Below, in pieces: positions 51,287 to 59,588 of a stretch of 64,000 nucleotides of DNA (positions within the stretch are counted from its first letter, which is position 1; each line of letters begins with the position of its first letter). The notes beneath the pieces were generated by a model that saw only the letters and a list, made by a program, of their open reading frames with translations, had not been told where the DNA came from and made no database searches. Source of the stretch: Lachnospiraceae bacterium (GTDB lineage: Bacteria > Bacillota > Clostridia > Lachnospirales > Lachnospiraceae); the NCBI GenBank assembly GCA_902363675.1, contig CABJAV010000006.1, positions 71,025 to 135,024 of the forward strand, read 5' to 3'. A program made the translations under genes and the position numbers.

Positions 51287-53005
51287 CTAACAGCCATTTG
51301 AAAGTGGCAGTTTCAAAATAATCTCACAATATTCCCCTTCTGTACTGTGTATCTCAAAGACATCTTCCGTTTTATAATAATAACGGATTCTTTCAATGGT
51401 TCCCTGAAATCCAAAACTTCGGCTGTCTTTGCCGGAAAATAGAAGTTCCCGCTGGTGTGCGGACATACCGATTCCATTGTCGTAAATGCTAAGAAATAGA
51501 AAATCTTCCTGACGTTTTACCGTGACACGGATAACCCCATGTTCGCCTTTTGGGCGAATCCCATGATAAATGGAATTTTCTACGAGCGGCTGCAGAATCA
51601 GGCGCGGAACACGGATGGAAGACAGGCCTTCTTCAATTTCATATTCATCTGTAAAAATATCCTCAAAACGTGTTCTCTGCAGTGTAAGATAGCTTTTTAC
51701 AATTTCTATTTCTTCTCCCAGAGACAAGTCCGTGCTTCCTTTACTTAAGAAACGACGGTAAAAATTTCCAAGAGTTTCCAACATATTATATACTTCATCG
51801 GTTCGGTTTTCCAAAGCCATATAACGGATCATATCCAGAGTGTTATACAAAAAGTGGGGCTTCATTTGCTCCTGAAGAGCATCTAATTCAGCCATCCGCA
51901 GTGTTTTTTCTTTTTGAAGAAGTTCTTCGATCAATTGATTGATCTCAATCAGCATAGCGTTGTAGCTGTTTTTTAAAAGACCGATCTCGTCATCGTTTAC
52001 ATTCATACTAACGCGGTGCAGCCAGCCGTTTTGCACTTCGGCCATGCTGTCGACCAAACGCTGGATCGGGTAGATGACATTTTTGGCAATATAAGTATTG
52101 ATCAGCCACATAAATGCGAGAAGTATAAAAGCGCCGATGATCAAAGCGACCAGTAATTTGGCAGGGAGCCCGTCTAAAATCCGTACTTCCAGACGGGAAG
52201 CAAGGATGAAATGAGAGTCTCCCAATGTGTCGCAGGTAAATATACTTTTGTAAAATAGTTTGTCCGTTTCTTCGCGCGTGTTTTGAAGTAGATTTTCCGG
52301 ATTTAAGGAGGAAAATGTGCTTTCATTATCCTTGCAGATTAATCTGCCGGATGCGTCATAAAGAGCAAAATGGCTGGTTTCGCCGGAAAGCCCTTCATAT
52401 GCCTGTTCAAAGAAGCGGCTTGGGAGATTGATTGCCAGGATACCGATCGGTTTTTGGGTGTTTATGTCATTGATGACACGGACAAAAGACACCATTTCGC
52501 CAATGTTTGAGCGAAAGGCATCGCGAGTGCCTGCTTTAATAACGTAATTTCCCTTTTGAGCCATGACTTCGTCCAGCCATTCTGTTTCAAAAATCTTGTC
52601 GGTATTGACATAGGTGATTCCCGGACCGGTGTTAAGGTATTGGCCGTCCATGCGGAGAATCACGACATTACAAGAAAGATTAAATGTATTTAGAATGTCG
52701 TGGATCTCCTGGAGAGCATTTCGTGTGCGAGGAGTAGAATTACTCTCTGCAAGTAAAAAAGTGCGTACAGTGCTGCGAAGCATGGTAAGGCGGCTGATGC
52801 TGTTAATGGACTTCATGGTGCTGTCCAAGTTATTGGAAATAGCAGTTCGATTACTGATTTCTTTGTCGGCGATCGATTGCTGCATTTGATTTTCCAAAAT
52901 CAGATAGAAGATACCTGAGCAGAATAAAATGCATACAATCATTGTACAAAGAAACAAAAACTGAATTTTTTCCCGAAGCCCCAATGACAAAAAACGTTTC
53001 TTCAT
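51287..53005 (-). CDS. YesM-type sensor histidine kinase
   Basis: The 572-residue protein has an N-terminal helix (about 13-35), an extracellular double-Cache-like sensor domain (about 36-275), a second helix (about 283-305) and a HAMP segment (about 305-360). The His_kinase family domain has MKPHFLYNTLDMIRY (phospho-His in HFLYN). The ATPase domain has LQPLVENSIYHGI and DNGIGM. It senses extracellular sugar or binding-protein state. It sits between the permease and YesN genes in the minus-strand operon. Confidence 0.92.
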   Translation of the reverse strand: MKKRFLSLGLREKIQFLFLCTMIVCILFCSGIFYLILENQMQQSIADKEISNRTAISNNLDSTMKSINSISRLTMLRSTVRTFLLAESNSTPRTRNALQEIHDILNTFNLSCNVVILRMDGQYLNTGPGITYVNTDKIFETEWLDEVMAQKGNYVIKAGTRDAFRSNIGEMVSFVRVINDINTQKPIGILAINLPSRFFEQAYEGLSGETSHFALYDASGRLICKDNESTFSSLNPENLLQNTREETDKLFYKSIFTCDTLGDSHFILASRLEVRILDGLPAKLLVALIIGAFILLAFMWLINTYIAKNVIYPIQRLVDSMAEVQNGWLHRVSMNVNDDEIGLLKNSYNAMLIEINQLIEELLQKEKTLRMAELDALQEQMKPHFLYNTLDMIRYMALENRTDEVYNMLETLGNFYRRFLSKGSTDLSLGEEIEIVKSYLTLQRTRFEDIFTDEYEIEEGLSSIRVPRLILQPLVENSIYHGIRPKGEHGVIRVTVKRQEDFLFLSIYDNGIGMSAHQRELLFSGKDSRSFGFQGTIERIRYYYKTEDVFEIHSTEGEYCEIILKLPLSNGC

Positions 53006-53056
53006 AGTGCGTTATATCCCCAAAAATAACTATAAAATAAATTTATTATAGCACAT

Positions 53057-53881
53057 TTATCCTTTAATTGCACCTGCCATTAAACTTTCTTGTATTTTTT
53101 TGCTCATAAAACAATAAATGATGAGTGTCGGGAACGTGGCGATGACAAGAGCAGCACCGATCGGCCCCCATTTGGTCGTGTAAGCCCCGGAAAGTGCCTG
53201 GATACCTACCGACAATGTACGATATTTACTGTCACTGATAAAGATGACGGCAAACATAAGCTCATTCCACGCTTGTAGAAAGGTAAAAATGCCAATGGTA
53301 GAAAGTGCCGGTTTCATGAGCGGAAGCACAATGCGGAAGAAAATGCCATAGACACCACAGCCGTCGATACAGGCAGACTCTTCAAGTTCACGTGGAATAT
53401 TTTCAATGAAACTTTGACAGATCATAATCGCCATCGCCAATGCAAATGCGGTGTAAGGAATTATGAGTGCCTGATAGGAGTTTGTCATCTTTAATTCGCG
53501 TAAGATGATAAAAATTGGCAGGATTGCCGCGTGAATCGGTACCGTTAAGCCGAGCATAAAAATGCTGTTGACAAGTTTGCGGCCGCGCCATTCCATGCGG
53601 GAAAGTGCATAAGTCGCCATCAGGGAAAAGATGACAGTCAATGCAATCGTAGCAAAGGTGACAATGGCACTATTGGCAAAGTAAAGTGCCATATTTCCGG
53701 TATCGAGAGCCTCCGAATAGTTGCTCCACAGCCATTCTTTTGGCAGGCCGATGATGTTGTCGCCAAAGATTTCTTTATTTGTCTTTAGGGAGAAGGTAAA
53801 CATCCAATACAGCGGAAATAGGTTTACCAATGCCCAAAGAGAAAGTAAAATGTACATTATACTGGTTTTTACTTTTTTCAT
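53057..53881 (-). CDS. Carbohydrate ABC transporter permease, MalG type
   Basis: The 274-residue protein has six membrane helices and the EAA loop ESACIDGCGVYGIFFRIVLPLMKP (about residues 174-197), which docks the ATPase. It starts directly after the MalF-type gene with no gap. No ATP-binding gene is in the locus, so a shared MsmX-like ATPase elsewhere is likely. Confidence 0.93.
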   Translation of the reverse strand: MKKVKTSIMYILLSLWALVNLFPLYWMFTFSLKTNKEIFGDNIIGLPKEWLWSNYSEALDTGNMALYFANSAIVTFATIALTVIFSLMATYALSRMEWRGRKLVNSIFMLGLTVPIHAAILPIFIILRELKMTNSYQALIIPYTAFALAMAIMICQSFIENIPRELEESACIDGCGVYGIFFRIVLPLMKPALSTIGIFTFLQAWNELMFAVIFISDSKYRTLSVGIQALSGAYTTKWGPIGAALVIATFPTLIIYCFMSKKIQESLMAGAIKG

Positions 53882-54763
53882 TTAGTCCACCTCCGTTCGA
53901 AAACAGCGTTTGATCAGTATTGCGAAAAAGAAGCACAGGAAAATGATAAACATGGCAATCGAGCTTCCAAGTCCATAGCGGCTTCGGTCGAAGATCATGT
54001 TAATCATCAAGGTACTTGGTACTTCACTTGCGTGAGCCGGACCGCCGCCGGTCAATACATAGATCAGGTCAAAGGCCTTCAAAGAACCGGTTACCGCAAA
54101 GATCACACACATACGCAAAACCGGCTTGATCATAGGAATTGTGATATAACGTGATAATTGGTGGTCATTGGCACCGTCAATCTTAGCTGCTTCACGGATA
54201 TCCGGTGACAGACTTTTAATGCCTGCGTACATGAGGAGCATGTGGTAGCCGACGTATTGCCAAAGCATCGGGATGAAGCAGGCGGCAAGAGCATATTTTT
54301 GGTCGCCGAGCCAGGTCTTGCACCATGTGTCAAGACCGACGGCATGCAAAAAGGAATTGACAATACCGTATTGTGGATTGTATATTTTCATCCACAATTG
54401 TCCGATGACGGTTGTGGATAACAAAACCGGAATGAAGAACACCGCCACAAAAAATCGTTCACCCTTGATGCCCTTTGCCAAAGTCAGAGCCAAAAGCAGG
54501 GCGAGGGGAAGCTGTAAAAAGACAGAAAGTCCGGCAAAGATAAAGGCGTTTCGCACGGTAGGGCCGAAGCCAAGACTTTTTTCTGTAAATAATTCAATGT
54601 AATTTTGTATACCAACAAATGTGCCGGAAGTGATGCCGTCCCAGTCTAAAAGACTATAATATCCGGACATAAAGATTGGTAAGATAATAATGGCTAAAAA
54701 CAGCAATGCAGAAGGAAAGAGAAAAACGAAGATTGCTGTTTTGTTTTTTCTTATTTTGTCCAT
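53882..54763 (-). CDS. Carbohydrate ABC transporter permease, MalF type
   Basis: The 293-residue protein has six helices and the EAA loop REAAKIDGANDHQLSRYITIP (about 195-215). ATG 54763-54761 with an AAAGGAGG site is favoured over the longer frame from 54856, which runs through the intergenic hairpin. It pairs with the MalG-type protein. The hairpin upstream separates it from the highly expressed binding-protein gene. Confidence 0.93.
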   Translation of the reverse strand: MDKIRKNKTAIFVFLFPSALLFLAIIILPIFMSGYYSLLDWDGITSGTFVGIQNYIELFTEKSLGFGPTVRNAFIFAGLSVFLQLPLALLLALTLAKGIKGERFFVAVFFIPVLLSTTVIGQLWMKIYNPQYGIVNSFLHAVGLDTWCKTWLGDQKYALAACFIPMLWQYVGYHMLLMYAGIKSLSPDIREAAKIDGANDHQLSRYITIPMIKPVLRMCVIFAVTGSLKAFDLIYVLTGGGPAHASEVPSTLMINMIFDRSRYGLGSSIAMFIIFLCFFFAILIKRCFRTEVD

Positions 54764-54791
54764 GAAATCCTCCTTTAAACGAATCGTTATA

Positions 54792-54846
54792 ATGCCGGGC
54801 GGCTCCCGGACTGCAGCAATGCTGCTGTCTGGGAGCCGCCCGGCAT
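54792..54846 (-). other. Strong intercistronic stem-loop after the sugar-binding-protein gene
   Basis: A perfect 16-bp GC-rich stem, ATGCCGGGCGGCTCCC (54792-54807) with GGGAGCCGCCCGGCAT (54831-54846), has an inner CAG/CTG stem and no T tract. Such hairpins protect the binding-protein mRNA and reduce read-through into permease genes. Confidence 0.8.
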
Positions 54847-54875
54847 CAAATCCCATTCACAAAATTAACGTGTGA

Positions 54876-56162
54876 CTATTTTTTACTTAACTGCTTATCC
54901 ATGCTGGCAGCAAATTCTTCCGGTTTCAGATCGCCTGCGAAGAGGGACTGAAGGAGTGTCAGATATTCTCCAGCATCATCGGAAGACATCAACGTATCAA
55001 ACCACAACGTATAGGAAGTTGCGTTTCCGGCAATATCTGCTACCTGCTGTGTTAAGGCAGGGACGGAAGAAACATCATAATCTACGGTCCAAGCCGGAAT
55101 TCCAGCACCACTTAAGTAAGCATATTTGGAAACTCCTCTTGTAATCTCAAAAGCAGCGGCAGCGGCAAGGTCTTTGTTCTTCGTGTCGGCGGATACCATC
55201 AAAGTATCGGAACCTCCGCCCATGAAGTCGGTTACACTTGCATTTTCGCTGTTGACAACAGGAATTGGTGCAACAGCGAAGTTATCCGGGTTCTCGGCAT
55301 CGGTAATGATGGAACCACCCATCCAGCTTCCGGTGAAGTACATTGGAACCTGTTCTGCATAGAAAGAAGCACTTGCTTCATCATTGGAAAGACCGGTTGC
55401 GCCGTCGATGAAAGCGCCCATATCAACCAATTCTTTGATGCAGTTAGCAGCTTTTACAAAGTCCGGATCGTTGTAGGACTGACCCTGCTTTGTCAAAGCC
55501 TTGGTGACTTTGTCTGCTCCGGCAGATTTAAGTGCTAATCCGTCATGAAGCATAGCAAGTACCCAAGTGTCTTTTACACTGGTTCCAATCGGTTTAATGC
55601 CTGCATCAATGAATTTCTTGCAGACAGCTTTGAAATCATCCCATGTGGCTGGTACTTCGACACCTTGTTCTTTGAACATTTCTTTGTTGTACCACATTAC
55701 GGATACCGGTGTACAAGTTACGGAACCATACAATTTGCCATCGTAGATATCGTTGGCAAGAGCGGCTTTACTGATTTCCTTTTCGTAATTTTTGTAATAA
55801 TCATCCAGGCACATTACTTTTCCGGAAGATACGAAAGATTCGGAAAATCCACCCGCCCAGGTAAAGAAAATGTCAGGAAGTTCATTGGCAGCGACGGCCG
55901 CTTTGATCTTCGTTTTATAGGATTCATTTTCAAATGTTTCCATATTAATCTTTACACCGGGATGATTTTTCTCAAACTCCTCGATTGCCTGAAGATACGG
56001 TTTGTGGAAAGAGTCGCTTTCTGTGGCGATCGTCCACATGGTCAGGGTTGTCTCATCCCCTGATGAGCTGTCTTTCTCTGAACTGCTGCCACAGCCGGTC
56101 AACGCGGACACAGCCATAATGACAGATAAAGCCAGAGGAAGAATTCGTTTTTTAAGTAACAT
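54876..56162 (-). CDS. Sugar ABC transporter solute-binding lipoprotein
   Basis: The 428-residue protein starts with a lipoprotein signal and lipobox ALTGC (Cys24), followed by a Ser-rich linker and the SBP_bac_1 fold (TLTMWTIATESDSF, NELPDIFFTWAGG, FTGSWMGG). ATG 56162-56160 has AAGGAGG upstream. It is first in the minus-strand operon SBP-MalF-MalG-YesM-YesN-YesL. A nearby GH10 remnant and GH43 gene suggest xylo-oligosaccharides as ligand, an inference. Confidence 0.93.
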   Translation of the reverse strand: MLLKKRILPLALSVIMAVSALTGCGSSSEKDSSSGDETTLTMWTIATESDSFHKPYLQAIEEFEKNHPGVKINMETFENESYKTKIKAAVAANELPDIFFTWAGGFSESFVSSGKVMCLDDYYKNYEKEISKAALANDIYDGKLYGSVTCTPVSVMWYNKEMFKEQGVEVPATWDDFKAVCKKFIDAGIKPIGTSVKDTWVLAMLHDGLALKSAGADKVTKALTKQGQSYNDPDFVKAANCIKELVDMGAFIDGATGLSNDEASASFYAEQVPMYFTGSWMGGSIITDAENPDNFAVAPIPVVNSENASVTDFMGGGSDTLMVSADTKNKDLAAAAAFEITRGVSKYAYLSGAGIPAWTVDYDVSSVPALTQQVADIAGNATSYTLWFDTLMSSDDAGEYLTLLQSLFAGDLKPEEFAASMDKQLSKK

Positions 56163-56196
56163 AAAAATCCCTCCTTGTTCAAATAATGATATAGCC

Positions 56197-56225
56197 ATTA
56201 TAAGGAAAATGTAATCGAATTTGAA
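56197..56225 (-). promoter_or_regulatory. Promoter of the sugar transporter operon
   Basis: On the minus strand, TTCAAA (56225-56220), 17-bp spacer, TATAAT (56202-56197). A sequence resembling a catabolite-repression site, but with a mismatch, lies in the spacer and -35. Confidence 0.6.
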
Positions 56226-56338
56226 CGGATTAATTTTACTTTAAGGGGTAAAATTTTTACTTTTGTAAAAAAAATTCCCTGCCGCATTGCATGTAATACA
56301 GCAGAGAATTTTTGCGGTAACCATTCGGTTACTTCCTA

Positions 56339-56700
56339 TCAGCCCATAGATTTTGCAGCGTTGATAAATTCATCGAAAGAAGCTTTTGGATCGGTGATTC
56401 CGGTGTCAAAAAGCAGTGGAGAGCAGGAAGCACGCCAGGAGATCGTGTCGTACAATCCCCACAAAGTGATGCCGGTTACGCCCTTAGGATTCACATTTTT
56501 ATTGCGGTTACGGTTTTTCTATAAAATCGTCTTCATCAACTGGCCGATGTATTTGGCTTGGTCGGCATTTGTCTCATTTTCGTCGACATAAGAATAACTT
56601 GCAGATGAAAATCGGTAAGCCTCCATAGGTATACCAATCCATAAGATTACAAATAGCCTGAAACTCATTTTTCAGACGTCCGCGTTGAACTTCTAAATCG
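56339..56700 (-). pseudogene. Degraded GH10 endo-xylanase, C-terminal part
   Basis: The minus-strand frame ends with NPKGVTGITLWGLYDTISWR, SPLLFDTGITDPK and FINAAKSMG before TGA at 56341-56339. This is the family-10 xylanase C-terminus (TxWGLxDxxSWR, PLLFD). An in-frame TAG lies at 56521-56519. Upstream, DENETNADQAKYIGQLMKT is readable, then a frame break near 56620 and the start of the gene is missing. It is a clear relic of a xylanase that belonged with the neighbouring transporter and GH43. Confidence 0.8.
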
Positions 56701-56831
56701 AGATACCTCTTAGAACATAGTTCATATAATGAGATGGTATGAACCGTCAATCAAAGAAAATAAGATGACAGAAAATATCTCTGATTCCGTTTGCAAAGAG
56801 TTGTATTGCAAATGGAGAAGTAGCGATATTG

Positions 56832-56994
56832 ACAAAAACTGGAGAACCGTGCGAATGTATTTACTACGTGGGACCGTGAAAAATACATGCGAGGAAATAA
56901 AGGCGACTATCTGGCATGCCGGAAAGATGATCTGCAGGATGTACATATCATCGGAAAGGACATCTTTGCAAAAACTTATGAAGCAAAGCAATAA
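56832..56994 (+). pseudogene. Fragment of an unknown gene ending in a GDYLACRKDD motif
   Basis: The + strand frame reads RANVFTTWDREKYMRG, NKGDYLACRKDDLQDVH and IIGKDIFAKTYEAKQ before TAA at 56992-56994. This resembles the C-terminal PGDYxA...D...VYxI...F..TYE pattern of several small clostridial proteins. There is no start codon or ribosome site and earlier frames have stops. A 95-codon frame at 56729-57016 overlaps it in another phase and is not credible as a gene. Confidence 0.4.
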
Positions 56995-57012
56995 TTTAAA
57001 AGTAAAAAATGC

Positions 57013-57041
57013 TTGACGAATAAAACGTCATTGCATATTAT
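57013..57041 (+). promoter_or_regulatory. Promoter of the riboswitch-antiporter unit
   Basis: TTGACG (57013-57018), 17-bp spacer, TATTAT (57036-57041). Confidence 0.7.
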
Positions 57042-57049
57042 AGTATATA

Positions 57050-57172
57050 AGTGAAAGGGAGTAGCCGGCATCAAAAGATGTTTACTCACCCGTCAGTACG
57101 ATTGGAAACAATCCGGGAAGTAATCAAATGGCGAGACTTTTGTTGTTTACACAGCAGAAGTCTCGCTTTTTT
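57050..57172 (+). promoter_or_regulatory. yybP-ykoY-type (manganese) riboswitch with terminator
   Basis: The leader begins AAAGGGAGTAGCC (57054-57066), the hallmark of the yybP-ykoY aptamer. It continues through CAGTACG and a small ATTGGAAACAAT hairpin. A terminator follows, GCGAGACTT (57131-57139) / AAGTCTCGC (57158-57166) plus T6. The class binds Mn2+ and usually turns on transporters. The next gene, a CaCA antiporter, fits. A covariance-model search was not possible here. Confidence 0.75.
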
Positions 57173-57231
57173 GCGTTTTTCTGCAGGTAAACGAAATTAT
57201 ATTTTAATGGTTCTAAAAAGGAGGAACGCAT

Positions 57232-58170
57232 ATGATTTTTGTAGCAATGTTGATGTTGGTAATTGGTTTTACAGCGCTGGTAAAGGGCGCAGATGTTTTT
57301 GTGGATGGTGCTGCGGCGCTGGCAGGAAAATTCGGGATTCCCCAACTTGTAATCGGACTTACAATCGTAGCGATGGGCACATCGCTGCCAGAAGCGGCTG
57401 TGAGTATAACCGCCGGACTAAAGGGAAATGCCGGGATCACGGTTGGAAACATAGTAGGAAGCAATATACTTAATATCCTGATTATTCTCGGAGTAACTGC
57501 ACTGATTACGAATGTGACCATACAAAAGTCTACATTCAAATATGAAATTCCATACATGCTTTTCATTACCGCTGTGCTTCTGGTAATGGGAGCGACCGGA
57601 AATGAAATCAATTTTGTAGAAGGAATCGTACTATGGGTTTTATTTATCGCATATCTGATCTATTTGTACTTTCTGGCAAAGAAGGGCGATGCGGGAGAAG
57701 ATGACAACCAGTCGTTCGCACAGTATCCATTATGGAAATGTGGGCTGTTTATTGTATTAGGAGCTGTGCTTGTCGTCGCAGGAAGCAATTTTGTAGTAAA
57801 TGGAGCAACTACGATTGCTAGAGCGTGTGGCATGAGTGAGCGTTTTATTGGACTTACGATTGTTGCTTTCGGTACATCGCTTCCGGAACTTGTAACATCA
57901 GTCTCAGCAGCGAGAAAAGGAAATGCCGGTATTGCGATTGGGAATATTGTGGGAAGCAATATATTCAATATTCTGTTTGTAATCGGAACCGTTGCACTCA
58001 TTTGTCCGGTGCCGTTCGAAGGCAGATTCCTGATTGATACCGTCATTGCAATTCTTTGTGGCATATTGCTTTGGATAGGAACGATTCGGCATCGGCAGTT
58101 GCGCCGGCCGTGCGGAGTGATCATGTTACTTGCATATGCTGGATATTTTGTGTATTTGTTGTCTTTGTAA
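57232..58170 (+). CDS. CaCA-family calcium/sodium (or manganese) antiporter
   Basis: The 312-residue protein has ten helices arranged as two inverted repeats. Each half carries an alpha-repeat: GTSLPEAAVS...GNIVGSNILN (about 44-75) and GTSLPELVTS...GNIVGSNIFN (about 210-245), with ion-binding Glu and Asn. ATG 57232 has AAAGGAGG upstream. The Mn2+-type riboswitch leader suggests manganese efflux or linked Ca2+/Mn2+ homeostasis. Confidence 0.92.
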   Translation: MIFVAMLMLVIGFTALVKGADVFVDGAAALAGKFGIPQLVIGLTIVAMGTSLPEAAVSITAGLKGNAGITVGNIVGSNILNILIILGVTALITNVTIQKSTFKYEIPYMLFITAVLLVMGATGNEINFVEGIVLWVLFIAYLIYLYFLAKKGDAGEDDNQSFAQYPLWKCGLFIVLGAVLVVAGSNFVVNGATTIARACGMSERFIGLTIVAFGTSLPELVTSVSAARKGNAGIAIGNIVGSNIFNILFVIGTVALICPVPFEGRFLIDTVIAILCGILLWIGTIRHRQLRRPCGVIMLLAYAGYFVYLLSL

Positions 58171-58240
58171 TTATGTGAGTGCTGTATGCTAAATAGCTGA
58201 TATAAACGATACTAATAAATTAGAAATAATAGTCTCCTTT

Positions 58241-58269
58241 TTGAATGATATGTGGTACAATAGTACTAT
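58241..58269 (+). promoter_or_regulatory. Promoter of the secreted Ig-like protein gene
   Basis: TTGAAT (58241-58246), 17-bp spacer, TACTAT (58264-58269). Confidence 0.65.
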
Positions 58270-58292
58270 AAATTTAAAAAGGAGGTTTTTTA

Positions 58293-59318
58293 ATGAAAAC
58301 AATTAAGAAAAGTGTGATCAGTATTGTGCTTGCCTTGGTTATGATTGCAATGCCAGTGGGCGATACACTTGCATTGACACCGGTGTATGCAGACACAACC
58401 GTTTATGTTACACGGACCGGAAGCAAATATCATACCCACAAATGTGGCAATGGTACTTATTATGCATCGACGCTTTCCGCGGCGATAGCAAGGGGACTTA
58501 CTGCATGTGCAAAGTGTTTTGGAGGCTCATCCGGTTATAGTTATACAAGTTCCACCAGTTCATCGAGTCACGCGGCAAGCAAGCCGGCACATAAAGTAGC
58601 ACCATTTAAATTGAAAACAACCTCTGTTTTCTTACTGAAAGGGAAAACCAAAAAAATAGAAACAAAGAACGCCAAGGGTAAAATCACATGGTCGAGCAAT
58701 AAGAAATCAGTAGCAACGGTTTCCGGTGGCAAAGTGATTGCAAAAGGTGCAGGAAAAGCAACAATCACAGCTGTTTGCAATGGAAAGAAAGCAAATTGTA
58801 AAATTACAGTGGAAGATCTAAAGCTTTCTGCAACAAGTATGCGTATAAATTTTGACGGAGAGAAGACATTGAAACTGAAGGGGTGTAAGCATCATGTTTC
58901 ATGGTATACTTCCGATTCCGATATATGTGAAATTTATGATAATACAGTATATGCCTATGCACCGGGCAAAGCGACAATTAAGGCAAGGGTACATGGAAAA
59001 ACATATACTTGTAAAGTGGTGGTAAACAAGCCGGTAATTAAAAACTTTTCGTTGTCGGATTCAAAGCTACAGTTGTATAGCGATGAACAGGAGTTGCAGT
59101 ATATTTTTGTAGAAAATGTCGATGAAGATTATTTCTCTTATTATAATGTAAGTGCGGTATCTTCAAATTCTGATGTAGTCGAAGTTTATGATATTGCGGA
59201 CGGAGAAATTTCATTTGTGGTAAATGGGATTGGCGAAGCAGATATTTCGGTTTCATTTGGTGGAAAACAGAAAATTTGTCATGTTGTAGTGCTTGCGGCA
59301 GAAGAAACGGAATACTGA
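58293..59318 (+). CDS. Secreted protein with Ada-like Cys/His motif and Big_2 Ig-like domains
   Basis: The 341-residue protein has a signal peptide (about 1-34, cleavage near VYADT). A short domain follows, VYVTRTGSKYHTHKC...CAKCF (about 36-75), whose His, Cys and CxxC spacing resembles a zinc-binding Ada-type motif. The rest contains one or two bacterial Ig-like Big_2 domains (LLKGKTKKIETKNAKGKITW; SVATVSGGKVIAKGAGKATI) and a less clear third. It is exported and has its own promoter and terminator. A cell-surface binding role is inferred. Confidence 0.78.
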   Translation: MKTIKKSVISIVLALVMIAMPVGDTLALTPVYADTTVYVTRTGSKYHTHKCGNGTYYASTLSAAIARGLTACAKCFGGSSGYSYTSSTSSSSHAASKPAHKVAPFKLKTTSVFLLKGKTKKIETKNAKGKITWSSNKKSVATVSGGKVIAKGAGKATITAVCNGKKANCKITVEDLKLSATSMRINFDGEKTLKLKGCKHHVSWYTSDSDICEIYDNTVYAYAPGKATIKARVHGKTYTCKVVVNKPVIKNFSLSDSKLQLYSDEQELQYIFVENVDEDYFSYYNVSAVSSNSDVVEVYDIADGEISFVVNGIGEADISVSFGGKQKICHVVVLAAEETEY

Positions 59319-59389
59319 GAGTTCAAATATTTATTTTTAGATTGAAAGTAAAGAAAGCATAATAAGGTAAATAAATGATTTTGAAAAAT

Positions 59390-59425
59390 ATCCTATCTGA
59401 GCATAATCAGATAGGATGTTTTTTT
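59390..59425 (+). terminator. Rho-independent terminator
   Basis: ATCCTATCTGA (59390-59400), GCATAA loop, TCAGATAGGAT (59407-59417), T7 run. Confidence 0.93.
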
Positions 59426-59491
59426 GAATTAAGAGATATTTATGTGAATGATGCTTAAATATGAATGAAAAAATATATGAAAATCATCTAA

Positions 59492-59520
59492 TTGACCAGT
59501 ATTTAACAGCGCTGTATACT
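59492..59520 (+). promoter_or_regulatory. Promoter of the GH53 gene
   Basis: TTGACC (59492-59497), 17-bp spacer, TATACT (59515-59520), about 70 bp before ATG 59589. Confidence 0.78.
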
Positions 59521-59588
59521 AAAGTTATATAGAACAACCGTTTGCGCACGCGTGGAGGAAAATGTTATGTTCAGGGAGGAAGGTAGAC

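Noticed and set aside
56203..56225. CcpA catabolite-repression (cre) site in the transporter promoter
   Set aside because: The sequence around TGTAATCGAATTTGA has at least one mismatch at a conserved position; noted only as a weak resemblance.
56729..57016. 95-codon + strand gene
   Set aside because: No ribosome site and no recognisable protein; it overlaps, in a different frame, a fragment with clearer protein-like features.
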